Source of the DNA: Diphasiastrum complanatum
Taxonomy: Eukaryota; Streptophyta; Lycopodiopsida; Lycopodiales; Lycopodiaceae
Direction of reading: 5' to 3'
Length of the DNA: 64,000 nucleotides
Assembly (NCBI GenBank): GCA_029204225.1
Contig: CM055092.1
Location: 9,885,806 to 9,949,805, forward strand
Of this stretch, positions 23,958 to 33,560 are shown one piece after another. The notes beneath the pieces were generated by a model. It saw nothing but the letters and a program-made list of their open reading frames with translations, ran no database searches and was not told the DNA's origin. Within the stretch, counting starts at the first letter, position 1. Each line of letters starts with the position of its first letter. The position numbers were made by a program, and so were the translations under genes.

Positions 23958-25087
23958 TTATTTCTTCTCTAGCTCGTATAGTTCCAACCATTTATCCATT
24001 ATTCCAGAATTATAGAGCATAAAAGTAGAGATCTTATCTCGTAAAGTAGGTGTCAATTTCTTTAGACTTCCCATACCTTGAGCTTTTTCACCTATGACCT
24101 CATCTCTTTCCACATCATCCCATAATCTTGGAGACGACGGATCAATTTGAAGCAAAACTTCAAAAATATAAAAGAGGGATTTTTGTGCTAACCAACACTC
24201 TGACATGCTTCCCTCGAGCCTTGCTTTTTGATGCACAAAGTCTTTCAAGACTTTCATATACCTTTCCAAAAAAAACATCCACCTACAAAAAAATAAAAAA
24301 CATGAGAACCTTAGTCAAATTGGTAAGCTCAATTAAAGCTATGAATTTTTATATCTGTACCTAGAGTGCATTGGGCCAGCAATACCAACTTTTTGAACCA
24401 AGTGCACCAATAGATGCACTTGCATGTCTTAAATAGAAGTCGAAAAATCCCTCTCAAGCATACATACAGCATCCACCATGTCTTCATATTTTTTTTGCAC
24501 ATCCACCTTGGGAATCTCCTTATTGCATATCCATCTACATCATGTATATAATATATGTTTCATTTTGTCATTTGTTGTTATTGCAAATGAATCCATCTAA
24601 AAACAAACAAATAACATAAAGATGTATAAGTACCTCACAACAGTTGCTAGTTTGTAAATGGTCTCATGAAGATGCTGTGTTAGACAACCACGAATGCACG
24701 TTGGAAATATATATTCAAGCATTTTCAACCAGTCATGAGATTTTAGACCATGAAGCTTTCCATCTGATATAAATGATGTTCGCAATATATGAGCAAAATT
24801 CGTTGGTGTTCTCATCTCAAAAATAATTGATCGCACATACTTGTACTCTTCTTTGCTAAGAACTTGCTCTTGGAATACTATGGGTATTAATTCCATCTGC
24901 ACCCAACTTTGGCCAATACTCTTTTTTTTGTTTTTGATAGTTGTAAGTCCTCTCGAGCATGCAAACTATCTTTATCACCCACCATGTGTTTCCATATTGA
25001 TTTGGCCGCATTTTTAAATAAGTGCATAGGATCAAGCAAATGATTGATCAACAAATTATTCCAATATGGTAAAAAGACAAAATACAT
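23958..25087 (-). pseudogene. TNP2 transposase C-terminal half with DUF4218 (CACTA-1)
   Basis: Read on the minus strand from 25087, the segments give 'LPYWNNLLINHLLDPMHLFKN' split as PYWNNLLINHLL and DPMHLFKNAAKSIW, the TNP2 core. Then come 'YKYVRSIIFEMRTPTNFAHI' and 'LHGLKSHDWLKMLEY'. After an intron-like gap, 'LERYMKVLKDFVHQKARLEGSMSECW' begins with the DUF4218 signature. TNP2 is the catalytic transposase of En/Spm-type elements. Everything N-terminal to the PYWNN segment (the C-x2-C finger and YNIPTWL blocks seen in CACTA-2) is absent, so the gene has a large internal deletion around 25088-25140. Confidence 0.9.
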
Positions 25088-25143
25088 TGCAAGATAGAAA
25101 ATATTTTAATTATCTCTACCCAAATAAAGATGTAACACTTGTG

Positions 25144-25560
25144 TTACTCCATTTCTATTTTGCTTGGAGGTTTAATAAAAGCAACGTTGTATAGAGGTGT
25201 GTTCATTTCTTCTCTTAACATGTTCTCCTCGGCACTCACAAAAGCTTCTTTGACGTGTGATCCTTCCACATCATGATACTCGTATACATCATTTATTAAA
25301 TTATCCATGATTTCATTTTCATCATGCATAGATGCATTGTTGTCTGCACTTGAACTTGATTCAGAAGAGCTACGATGACGTTGAGGTCGATCTGCATAAT
25401 CACGATCTTGCCTTTCATCAATTTTCGTCATTTGTCTTAATCCTTTACGCTATCGACAAGACAACTGATTTATATGTGGACCATCGTACACCATCCTATT
25501 TTTGGATTTAGCTCATGGCCTGCTATTATTGGTGTCACTAGAGCTAGATGATAATTGAAA
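25144..25560 (-). pseudogene. TNP2 acidic N-terminal exon (CACTA-1)
   Basis: Minus-strand 25431-25144 encodes a 95-residue acidic, Ser-rich segment ending 'LREEMNTPLYNVAFIKPPSK'. Upstream to 25560 the frame reads 'YDGPHINQ' preceded by a Ser/Asp run. The homologous CACTA-2 segment (28622-29040) shares 'DNLI/SLINxVYEYHDVE', 'LREExNTPL' and 'PPSKI'. In known TNP2 proteins an acidic linker ending in a similar 'xTPLYPG' precedes the catalytic body. The next exon is deleted in this copy. Confidence 0.75.
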
Positions 25561-25754
25561 ATCCTTTAATAAAAAAAACAAATGCTTAATTATATGACAA
25601 CATGTAGTGAAATCATTTATGAAATTTGAAATTTCAATATAAATTAGCAATATCTAGCAATGGACTCAACACATATCATAATAGAATACATTAAACATAA
25701 TCAATGTCATCATATGTAAGCAGATGAAAAACATCCATTCACGAATTTATATGT

Positions 25755-26338
25755 CTAATTCATCAAGTACATGGATTTGTTTGGCACACATCTTGGCAAA
25801 GGACGATTGTAACTATATTTAATGAATAACTCCTCTCCAGATTTGATTGTTCTAATCACACATACCATCACATAAGTACCCTTTACATTTTTAGAAAAAA
25901 ACTCTTCTTGTCCATTTGTGCATTCCTCAAAATCACAATTGGTTAAAGATGGGTGGCCTATAGAACTATTGATGTATGCTGCAATGTTGCCATGTACGTC
26001 TGGGCGTCCATCAATGTACATATGATTTGCCTTTGTAACTATCTTTCCTTGCATGTGCCTTTCCTCCAATGAACATGCATTGGCATTCAAACCATATATT
26101 TGCATCTTCCATTGGTGACGACACAAAGCGTGCCAATCACCCCAATTGTATTGGGATCCTGCGTATGGCATCAATGTGATGGCACTATTAAAGGGAACTT
26201 CAATGCTCATTAATGAAAATATGCCCAATCCGGCTGGAAAACGCTCACTAGGTTTAATTATGTACATATGACCCCAATATGAAAATGGTGTCCGATATAA
26301 CGGTAATGGTACTATAGTGGACCAACAAGAATATCTAT
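25755..26338 (-). pseudogene. SET-domain ORF, C-terminal part (CACTA-1), interrupted by CACTA-2
   Basis: The minus-strand frame encodes a SET fold. The N-SET strand pair reads 'AGLGIFSLMSIEVPFNSAI' with the GxG cofactor turn. The motif 'YIDGRPDVHGNIAAYINSS' sits where SET enzymes have GNxxRFxNHS, with 'NCDFEE' after it. The ending 'IKSGEELFIKYSYN' supplies the GEEL..Y motif with the catalytic-position Tyr. The usual His of NHS is Ser. CACTA-2 lies directly upstream on the coding strand. Across the junction the frame runs from '..VKPFDRN' (38101 side) into 'RYSCWST' with one TAT removed, matching the uninterrupted CACTA-2 copy. The predicted role is lysine methylation of histones or other proteins; activity is unproven. 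Confidence 0.85.
26336..26338. other. CACTA-2 target-site duplication (left copy)
   Basis: TAT here and at 38098-38100 flank CACTA-2 exactly. This is the 3-bp duplication typical of CACTA elements. Confidence 0.93.
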
Positions 26339-26575
26339 CACAACTACACATATGTGTGTTTTGCCACACGACGCTGCCATGCGAACCCGATACTTAGCCA
26401 AAATTTTGACATTTTTCTTATACGTGGCATGACCACGCATGCATTAGGGCCCTTTTTGGACTCAAAAAGGGCCTCTTCACTAATTATAATTAGTGTTAAT
26501 GATGACACGTGTCCCAATAAAATATTGACAATTGAGTAGGAATGGTCCATATGACATGGCAAATTTAGACCATGG
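26339..26575. repeat. CACTA-2 left terminal and subterminal region
   Basis: The terminal repeat (26339-26367) is followed by TGCCAC/GTGGCA motifs (26361-26440). Two small palindromes follow: GGGCCCTTTTTGG..CTCAAAAAGGGCC near 26447-26473, and CACTAATTATAATTAGTG near 26478-26495. No gene is present. Confidence 0.8.
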
Positions 26576-28495
26576 AGTTTCTTTCAGTTGTGAATGATGT
26601 TTGTAGTGAATGAGCAAAACTTGTTGGTGTTCTCATCTCGCAAATGACTGACCGTACGTACTTATACTCTTCTTTTGTAATAACCAAGGGGCTCTTGGAA
26701 TACTATAGGTATTTCCATTAGTACATAATTTTGGCCAATACTCTTTTTTTGTTTTTGATTCTTGTAGATCATGCCTGGCAGAAATACTGTCTTTGTCACC
26801 CACCAAGTGTTTCCATATTGATTCACCCACATTTTTTAATATGTGCATAGGATCAAGCAAGTGATTGATCAAGAGGTTATTCCAATATGGTAAACAATGA
26901 AAGATGGATATTCTTTTCATACCATTGATTGGCTTAGTCTCGGATTCTATAAAGTCCTCAACAGAGGATTCTAGCCTAAGCATACCATACAAAGCAACCA
27001 CACATGGGAACCGATGGTCGTTAAACCAACCCAACCAAACCTAGATCGTACGGATCTAGCCCCCAAGCTATGGATCAATCAGAGTCATGGAAAGAGGAGT
27101 CACACCAGCAGCATGTAGCTACTCATCACAAATGAAGCATACACTAGTGAGAGCCCAGCAGGTATACTTATACCCTCCAAGGCCCATGCACCACTAGTAG
27201 TGCACTGTGACACCTCATTGGACACCTCTGTAGCCTATCTGGGCCACGTCATCCAGTTCCCTAATGACTCACTGATAGACCCATACCAACTCCACCACCA
27301 TGTGTTTAGGTCTACAACCATTAATTATGACCATGTACACATAAGGGCCCCACCGGTCCCTAGCATGGACACGCTACCCGAGACTAGTCATGGGCATGAC
27401 AGATTCAATCCAAAGTTTGTGCCAATCTGCCACAGACATTCTCTTTGGAGGCATTCTTGTTTCTGATCTTCCTCCAAAGCCTCTTCTATGAGCATTTCTA
27501 AATGGATGATTTTCATCATGCAAGTACTTGCAATGATTTTCATACACAACTTTGTTTAAATGACGTGAGTGGCGAGCGTCAATATTTGGTCCACAAATGA
27601 GACACGCGTGATATCCAGAAGTTGTAAAACCTAAAAGAATCAAATCCAATTCGTGTATAAATAGAATTCTTTTAAAGAATAAATATTGCATGCATAAAAA
27701 ATAAATATACAAACATTACAAGTGATTTCATTTTATAGTCACCTGAACAATCGCCCAATCCTGGATAGTCATGCATAGTCCACATTAAAATTGCATGCAA
27801 CAAAAATGTTTTGTCTTGAAGTGGACGTGAGATGTCATATGCTTGGACTCCCTTCCATAGTAGTTCTAGCTCTTCAATCAATGGTGCAAAGTAGATATCC
27901 ATATTTTTTACTTTATGTTTTCCAGAATTCATAAGTGCTAGCATGAGATGTCCTTTTTTAATGCTTAGCCAAGTTGGAATGTTATAGTTGACCAACACCA
28001 CTGGCCAAGTAGACCACGTGCTTGACAGTTTTCCAAAGGGGTTAACCCCGTCTGTTGCAAGTCCAAATCTTATTTTCTTGTTTCAACATGGATATTCTTT
28101 GTCAATGTGTTTCCATGCAGGAGAATATGAGGGTACTCTCATGATCTCATCTGAAGAATAATGCTAGCATGCCAATTCACAAGTTCCGCAAGAGACTTGC
28201 AATGAAACAATCGTTGCAATCCTGGGATTATTGGAAAGTGTCGTAACACCTTGCATGGGATAGTGGTCCCTTGTAAGTCATCTCAATATCGAGGAGTATC
28301 GCATATAGGACAAGCTTTTAACCCTCGATACTCACCACGATATAAGATGCAATCTTTTGGACAAGCATGATGCAATGTATAGTCCATTTCCATTGCACTC
28401 AACATTTTTTGTGCCTCACCTCTTGTCTCTAACATAGTGTTTCCTTCTGGGAGTAGTTTGCGCAATAACCTGTACATAATGAAATGAATTTTCAT
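26576..28495 (-). pseudogene. TNP2 transposase, N-terminal and central part (CACTA-2)
   Basis: Read from 28495 on the minus strand: 'LLPEGNTM' then 'HHACPKDCILYRGEY' and 'ACPICDTPRY' (the TNP2 zinc finger). The 28001-27374 frames give 'YNIPTWLSIKKGHLMLALM', 'MDIYFAPLIEELELLWKG' and 'HAILMWTMHDYPGLGDCSG', then the 'GYHACLICG' finger. Last comes 27034-26633 with 'LPYWNNLLINHLLDPMHILKN'. These are the order and motifs of TNP2. The copy ends near 26576 around 'PTSFAHSLQTSF', so the remaining C-terminus and DUF4218 are lost. A foreign stretch at about 27040-27370 also splits it. Confidence 0.9.
27040..27370. other. Foreign insert within CACTA-2 TNP2
   Basis: Between '..PMTSLG' and '..HRFPCVVALYG' of the transposase lie about 330 bases with no transposase similarity and a higher GC content. 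The plus-strand ORF here (27200-27466) shows no recognised domain. The insert boundaries were not pinned and no inverted repeats were recognised. Confidence 0.45.
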
Positions 28496-28621
28496 AATAT
28501 AAAATAAAAGATCATTAAGCCAACTAAAACAATTGACTTGAACAACACATCTATTAAATTCTTAAAAAAAAATCTCAATCTTATTTACCCAAATAAGGAT
28601 GTAACACTTGTATCACTCCAT

Positions 28622-29040
28622 TTATATTTTGCTTGGAGGTTCAATATAAGCAATGAAGCAGCCAAACGAGATGTCTTTGCTCCAAGATAATGGTGTGTTT
28701 GATTCTTCTCTCAATTTTTTTTCCTCGACAATAATAAATGATTCACTATCATGTTCAGTGCGTTCTTCCACATCATGATGTTCATAGACGTTATTTATCA
28801 AGCTGCTCATGATTTCAACTTCATCTTGAATGCAAAAATCATTTTCAACACTGGATCTTGATTCTGAAGAAGAAGAAGAAGAAGATCAAGGCTGATTTGC
28901 TTTGGCACGTTGTTGTTCATCTATTTTCATCATGGCTCTCAATCCCATACGCTCACGACGTGATATTGATTTATGTGTGGCCCATCGTATGCCAATCTTG
29001 TTTTGGATATGGAGTGATTGTTGTCATCGTCACTAGAGCT
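28622..29040 (-). pseudogene. TNP2 acidic N-terminal exon (CACTA-2)
   Basis: Minus-strand homologue of 25144-25560. It has an acidic Ser-rich segment with a GAA/GAT run (28865-28885), 'SLINNVYEHHDVEE' and 'LREESNTPL', ending '..EPPSK'. One stop interrupts the frame before the Ser run. It lies between the SET ORF and the TNP2 body, the same order as in CACTA-1. Confidence 0.75.
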
Positions 29041-29262
29041 AGATGACAATTCCTAGTCCTTCAAACATGGGAAACAAATTAACATATTCATCAATTAACA
29101 TATAAGATTGTCATTCATGAAAATTAAAACTAAAATTAAGACATGCAAATCAAACACCATATCTTAAATTAAGGCATGCAATATGAAATATAGAAAAAAA
29201 AACAATTAATTCACATTTAACATAACTTGCTCTCACTAAATAGATAAAATGTATTTTGATAT

Positions 29263-29949
29263 TCACAAGATACATGCTTGAATTCGGCTCAAAGCCTTTT
29301 GTACACATCTTGGAAGAGGGCAGTTGAAGCTATATTTGATGAATAGCTCTTCACCACATTTAATGGGCCTTATCGCACATACCAATACGTATGTACTTTT
29401 TTGAGTTCCTAGTTCCCCGAAATCACAATTAGTTAATGAAGGGTGCGCAATGGAACTATTTATATATGCAGCAATATTGCCATATTTTTCTGGACGCCCA
29501 TCAATGTACATACGATGTGATTTCAAAACATTCTCTCCTTGCACACGTCGCTCTTCCAAAGAATAAGCATTGGCATTCAAGCCATAAACCTGCATTCTCC
29601 ATTGGTGACGACATAGAGCATGCCAATCACCCCAATTGTATTGAGGTCCTGCATAAGGCATTAATGTGACAACACTATTCAAGGGGACATCAATGCTAGT
29701 CAAAGAAAATAAACTCAATCCCGCATTAAAAATGTGCTCACTTGGCTTGATCATGTACATATGACCCCAATATGAAAATGATGTTCCACGTAATGGTAGT
29801 GGTACTCTATCAGGCCAACATGAATATTTCTTTCTATCAAAGGGCTTAACCAATGCTTCTAGGTAGGGAGGAAGGGGAGACTCAGTCAATAATTTTAAAA
29901 CATTCTTAGATAAGTCAACAATACGTAAATTTGGTTGTTCATTTTCCAT
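29263..29949 (-). CDS. SET-domain ORF (CACTA-2), uninterrupted copy
   Basis: A 228-codon minus-strand frame. The first ~55 residues ('VDLSKNVLKLL..LVKPFDRKKYSCW') are the linker that CACTA-2 interrupts in the other copy. The SET core follows: 'AGLSLFSLTSIDVPLNSVV' (second Gly of GxG lost), 'YIDGRPEKYGNIAAYINSS', 'NCDFGEL' and 'IKCGEELFIKYSFN'. Tyr at the catalytic position is kept and, as in CACTA-1, Ser replaces the His of the NHS motif. The frame ends after 'LPRCV'. In both copies a GT lies within 'TGT|GT(G/A)' of the Cys-Val codons, so splicing onward into the TNP2 exons is possible. It could be a separate protein or part of a long SET-TNP2 fusion. Confidence 0.85.
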   Translation of the reverse strand: MENEQPNLRIVDLSKNVLKLLTESPLPPYLEALVKPFDRKKYSCWPDRVPLPLRGTSFSYWGHMYMIKPSEHIFNAGLSLFSLTSIDVPLNSVVTLMPYAGPQYNWGDWHALCRHQWRMQVYGLNANAYSLEERRVQGENVLKSHRMYIDGRPEKYGNIAAYINSSIAHPSLTNCDFGELGTQKSTYVLVCAIRPIKCGEELFIKYSFNCPLPRCVQKALSRIQACIL

Positions 29950-30638
29950 GTCAAAATGCGTCCAAGTCGTGTTCTTTTTTTAAATGGAGTAAATCTAGAT
30001 GGGATAGGAAGAAGAGGAGATTCTACACAAGGTATGTGAGGTGATGTGGGATGGATAGAATTGATGTGAGGTGTCGTGGGATGGATAGAATTGATGTGAG
30101 GTGTCATGAGATAGATAGAATCGATGTGTGGCGATATCGTGGAATGACTAGATTCCATAGTCGATTTTGCATAAGTTGTTGTGGGATGGATAGAATCGAT
30201 GTGAGGTGTCGTGGGATGGATAGAATCGATGTGAGGTGTCATGAGATGGATAGAATCGATGTGTGGTGACATCGTGGAATGAATAGAATCTATAGTAGAA
30301 TTTGCGTGAGGTGTTGTGGGATGGATAGAATCCATGTGAGGTGTCGTGGGATGAATAGAATCTATGTGTGGTGATATCGCGGGATGAATAGATTCCATGG
30401 AAAGATCTATGTGAAGTGTGGTGGAGTGAGTGACGTGCGAAATGGAAAGATGCATAACTTCCACATCATGAGGTGTGTAGTGACTAGTGACATTATTATG
30501 ATCATCAACAAGATCTTCGTCTAATGCCAAAGATGATCCAAAATCGATATTTCTTATCTTGTTGATAAGATTGTCAATCGACTTGTTATAAGACATTGAC
30601 ACCAATGTATTATTCTGCAAGAGTGAAACATTACACAA
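29895..30638 (-). CDS. N-terminal segment with HIDSIHPTTP repeats (CACTA-2)
   Basis: A 247-codon minus-strand frame starting '..LINKIRNIDFGSSLALDEDLVDD', homologous to the CACTA-1 segment at 38101-38513. It then has about ten imperfect 10-residue repeats (HIDSIHPTTP type) encoded by 30-base units, and ends 'FTPFKKRTRLGRIL'. Just beyond, homology moves to the overlapping SET frame, implying a small frameshift or a splice near 29950. The repeat segment is probably disordered. It links the Cys-rich exon to the SET domain. Confidence 0.7.
   Translation of the reverse strand: MCNVSLLQNNTLVSMSYNKSIDNLINKIRNIDFGSSLALDEDLVDDHNNVTSHYTPHDVEVMHLSISHVTHSTTLHIDLSMESIHPAISPHIDSIHPTTPHMDSIHPTTPHANSTIDSIHSTMSPHIDSIHLMTPHIDSIHPTTPHIDSIHPTTTYAKSTMESSHSTISPHIDSIYLMTPHINSIHPTTPHINSIHPTSPHIPCVESPLLPIPSRFTPFKKRTRLGRILTWKMNNQIYVLLTYLRMF
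30010..30400. repeat. 30-bp minisatellite inside the SET protein N-terminus (CACTA-2)
   Basis: Units of the type 'ggatggatagaatcgatgtg aggtgtcgtg' recur in tandem with occasional longer units. The homologous place in CACTA-1 (38270-38340) carries a different 30-bp repeat. Confidence 0.85.
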
Positions 30639-30689
30639 GCATTGATTTTATTTTTTTCAAATATGTGTATGATAAGAATAGTACTAAAT

Positions 30690-30840
30690 AGTCAAAATGT
30701 ACCTCCAAATCCACATCAGACTCCTCAATGTGCTTTTCAAACTTCCACAGATGTTGCGCCACTATTCGTCTTTCTCGAATTTTCAATCCTTTGCATTGTT
30801 TGCACTCGCAATATATCTTTTCATTGTACCTCTGTTGACA
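30690..30840 (-). CDS. Cys-rich exon like the transposase-associated domain (CACTA-2)
   Basis: The minus strand reads 'YNEKIYCECKQCKGLKI' then 'RRIVAQHLWKFEKHIEE'. The C-x-C-x2-C..R..V..HL pattern resembles the transposase-associated zinc motif at the N-terminus of TNP2-type proteins. The same exon occurs in CACTA-1 (38620-38780). It lies upstream of the SET ORF with a short intron-like gap. The true start is further upstream (30950-31250), where conserved PP(Q/R)DSKK residues are seen in both copies but the frame is unsure. Confidence 0.7.
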
Positions 30841-31589
30841 CTAATTTCATTTTACAATTACAAAAATGATTAGCTTAATGTTACAAGCTAATTTATATGT
30901 GTATAAATATAGTCCTAAGTTTTAAACAAATAATTATATAGTACTTGCGATTTAGGTCGAGGCTGGGCACCAAAACTTGATGACGATGATGTTCCACTAA
31001 GTCTTTTCTCATGCATTTGTGCTCTTTTCGTGATTTCATTTTGTAATAATATTGCATCTTCTTTAACTTTTTGCTATCTTGTGGAGGTCTCGTGCTTTAA
31101 ATAATTGTAGAAAAAAAAACAAAAAAGTTATATTCAACACACAATGCTGCAAATTCAAATGTTAAGTACATAATATCTACTGTACATTTAATAAATATAC
31201 CTGTTTCGAGACATTTCCTCAGTGGAAGACATATTCGCTAATGAACGACTAAATTTAATCTACAATTTTTTAACAAGAATGTTAACGATATTGACAAAGT
31301 ACACTTGTCAAAATATACAGTTGAAATTGATATGTACACACAAATTTAAGAAGATCCACAAATATCTTTATCACTAAAACATTTAGATACCTTACCAATG
31401 TCAAGTTGCTTGAACGAATATGACATTGTCTAATTCATGAAGAAAAGAAGCAGATTCAAGCAAACTATGAAATAGAAGTTTGATTTCTTTTAACTATTTA
31501 GAAAACTAAGCAGTAATTAATACATATTTGTCATTTTTAAAAAATCATCAAAATCTTTAAAATCTCGAGTTTGGAAAAATCAAGTAACT

Positions 31590-33560
31590 TGAATTTGATA
31601 CTTACATGTGAAACAACTCTATTTTGGTCCCTATCGCTTGACATAGCCCATTGAATAATCATAATTAGCCAACATCACGTGAGATAGCTCAAATAGCTTG
31701 ATGTCTATCAATGTAAAAAGTCTCATTTTGGCACTTCTCACCTGAGGCTCCTCATAGAGTGATCAACTTTGAGGGATTTCATCCAAATAGATTAAATTTG
31801 TTGCCTATCGTTTGGGAATGCCAAAATTTGATGCCCAATGTGTAATTTTTTTTTCTTATCACCCAACATGGCTCATCAAGTTATTAGACTCAACTAGTTT
31901 CAAATCTAGTATATTTTGTTGCACCAGTTATTATTGACATTTGATCCCTATCACATCAGATAGCTCAAATTTGCTATCTACCATTAAAGATAGTTGTATT
32001 TTTGGCCTTTATCACTTGAGATTGTCTATTGAGTGATGAAACCAATAGAATAGTGACTTCAAGACATTGAAGTAGTTTGAATTTGGTACCTATCACTTGG
32101 AATAGCTCAAATTCGATGCCTAACATGTGATTTTGCTACTGATCACTCGACATGGATGATCAAGGGATTAGACTCAACTAGATTCGAATCTGCTATGAAT
32201 GAGATCTAATGACTTAGAAGATCTAGTAGAAGAGTTAACGAATGGTTGCTTGCGAGCCTTTGAGAATAGCCTCCTTTGCTTAAATCCGTTTACAATGCAA
32301 GTATCATAATAGAGCAAACACCTTCCTTAAAATGAACATCTAAACCACTATCCATTAGTTGCCCAACACCAAGGAAGCTCCTAGTAAGATTAGAAACATA
32401 GAGTACATTTTCTATATCCAATCTTTAAGAGGATCCAAGACTTAAAGAGATTGTTCCCGCTCAATCTATTCTACATTATTGATCACTTGCTGTTAGAATA
32501 GACTTTTTACAACCTAAAAAAGGTACAAGAGTTGAGAAGAATTTCTTTTGGAATGTCATGTGGGAACTAGCCCCACTCTCAATCCACCATGTGTCATTGG
32601 AGTAGCTCTTGCTTGGTGGTGTAGATGCCATCAAGAATGAATCAACTTCATCCTCATAATCCTCAATGGTAAGGTTGTCTTGCTTACTCTCATCTTGTGC
32701 ATTCTTCTTTTTGTAGCACTAGGATGCAAAGTGCCAACCCCTATCATGCGATATAGCTCAAAATTATTGTCTATCACTTGAGATAAAGCATTGAGTGATC
32801 AAGTTAGAGTAATTTCAAGTTTATGACATTCATGTAACTTTGAATGTTGTGCTTACATATGAGACAACTCAATTTTGGTCCTAATTACGCATCATTGTTC
32901 TTTGAGTGATCATAATTGACCAACATCACATCAGATAGCTCAATCTTGGTGTCTATCAATGTAAATAGCCCCATTTTGGTGTCTCTATCACTCAAGAAAG
33001 TCAAAATTTGCTACCTAACATATGATTTTGCTGCTTATTACTTGACTTGGCTCTATCAAGTGACTAAACTCAAAGGTAATATATTAAGACACTCAAGTTC
33101 AACCCCTTGTCAAACCTTTATTACAGGTGATAACTTAAATTTTATGTCTATGTGTGGTTTTATTGCTTATCACCCGACATGGCTCATCAAGTGATCAGAC
33201 TCAACCAATCTCAAGTCTAGTATACTAAGATAGCTCAAGCTTGACCCATTGTCAACGAAATTGACTCATATCATATGAGATAACTAAAATTTGATGTGTA
33301 TATTTTGGAATAGCTCACTTTTGGTGCATATCACTAAAGGTTTCTCATAAAGTGACCAAATTCGAGAAATTGTGTGCTCATGAAATAGATTAAAGTTGAT
33401 TCCCATCACTTTAGATAGTTCAAATCTAATGTCCAATACAAGATCTTGGTCCTTATCACTTGACATAGAAGATCGAGTGACTGAACTTGGTCAATCTATG
33501 ATTTGAAACAATCAATTTTGGCCCCTGATAGATTGAATCTAGTCCTTGGGGAGGATGATT
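31590..33560. repeat. Degenerate interspersed repeat (GATAGCTCAAATTTG / TATCACTTGA family), CACTA-2
   Basis: Short motifs such as 'gatagctcaaatttg', 'tatcacttgagata', 'cactcgacatggctcatcaagtgatcaaa' (split here) recur every 50-250 bases in a recurring order. Examples lie at 31681, 31965, 32092, 32750, 32932, 33231 and 33413. The same family fills 39815-40370 of CACTA-1. No ORF covers it. Confidence 0.7.
32310..32725 (-). pseudogene. Copia fragment (gag end and protease) inside CACTA-2
   Basis: The minus strand reads 'DTWWIESGASSHMT' (copia protease, with ESG for DSG) downstream of a Lys-rich gag tail. It then has segments like 'ENVLYVSNLTRSFLGVGQL' resembling the protease-integrase spacer of copia-1. 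No LTR adjoins it. It sits inside the degenerate repeat block and is a captured or deleted remnant. Confidence 0.8.

Noticed and set aside
26478-26495. CACTAATTATAATTAGTG as a CACTA terminus
   Set aside because: It is a short self-palindrome inside CACTA-2 without a partner end or duplication.
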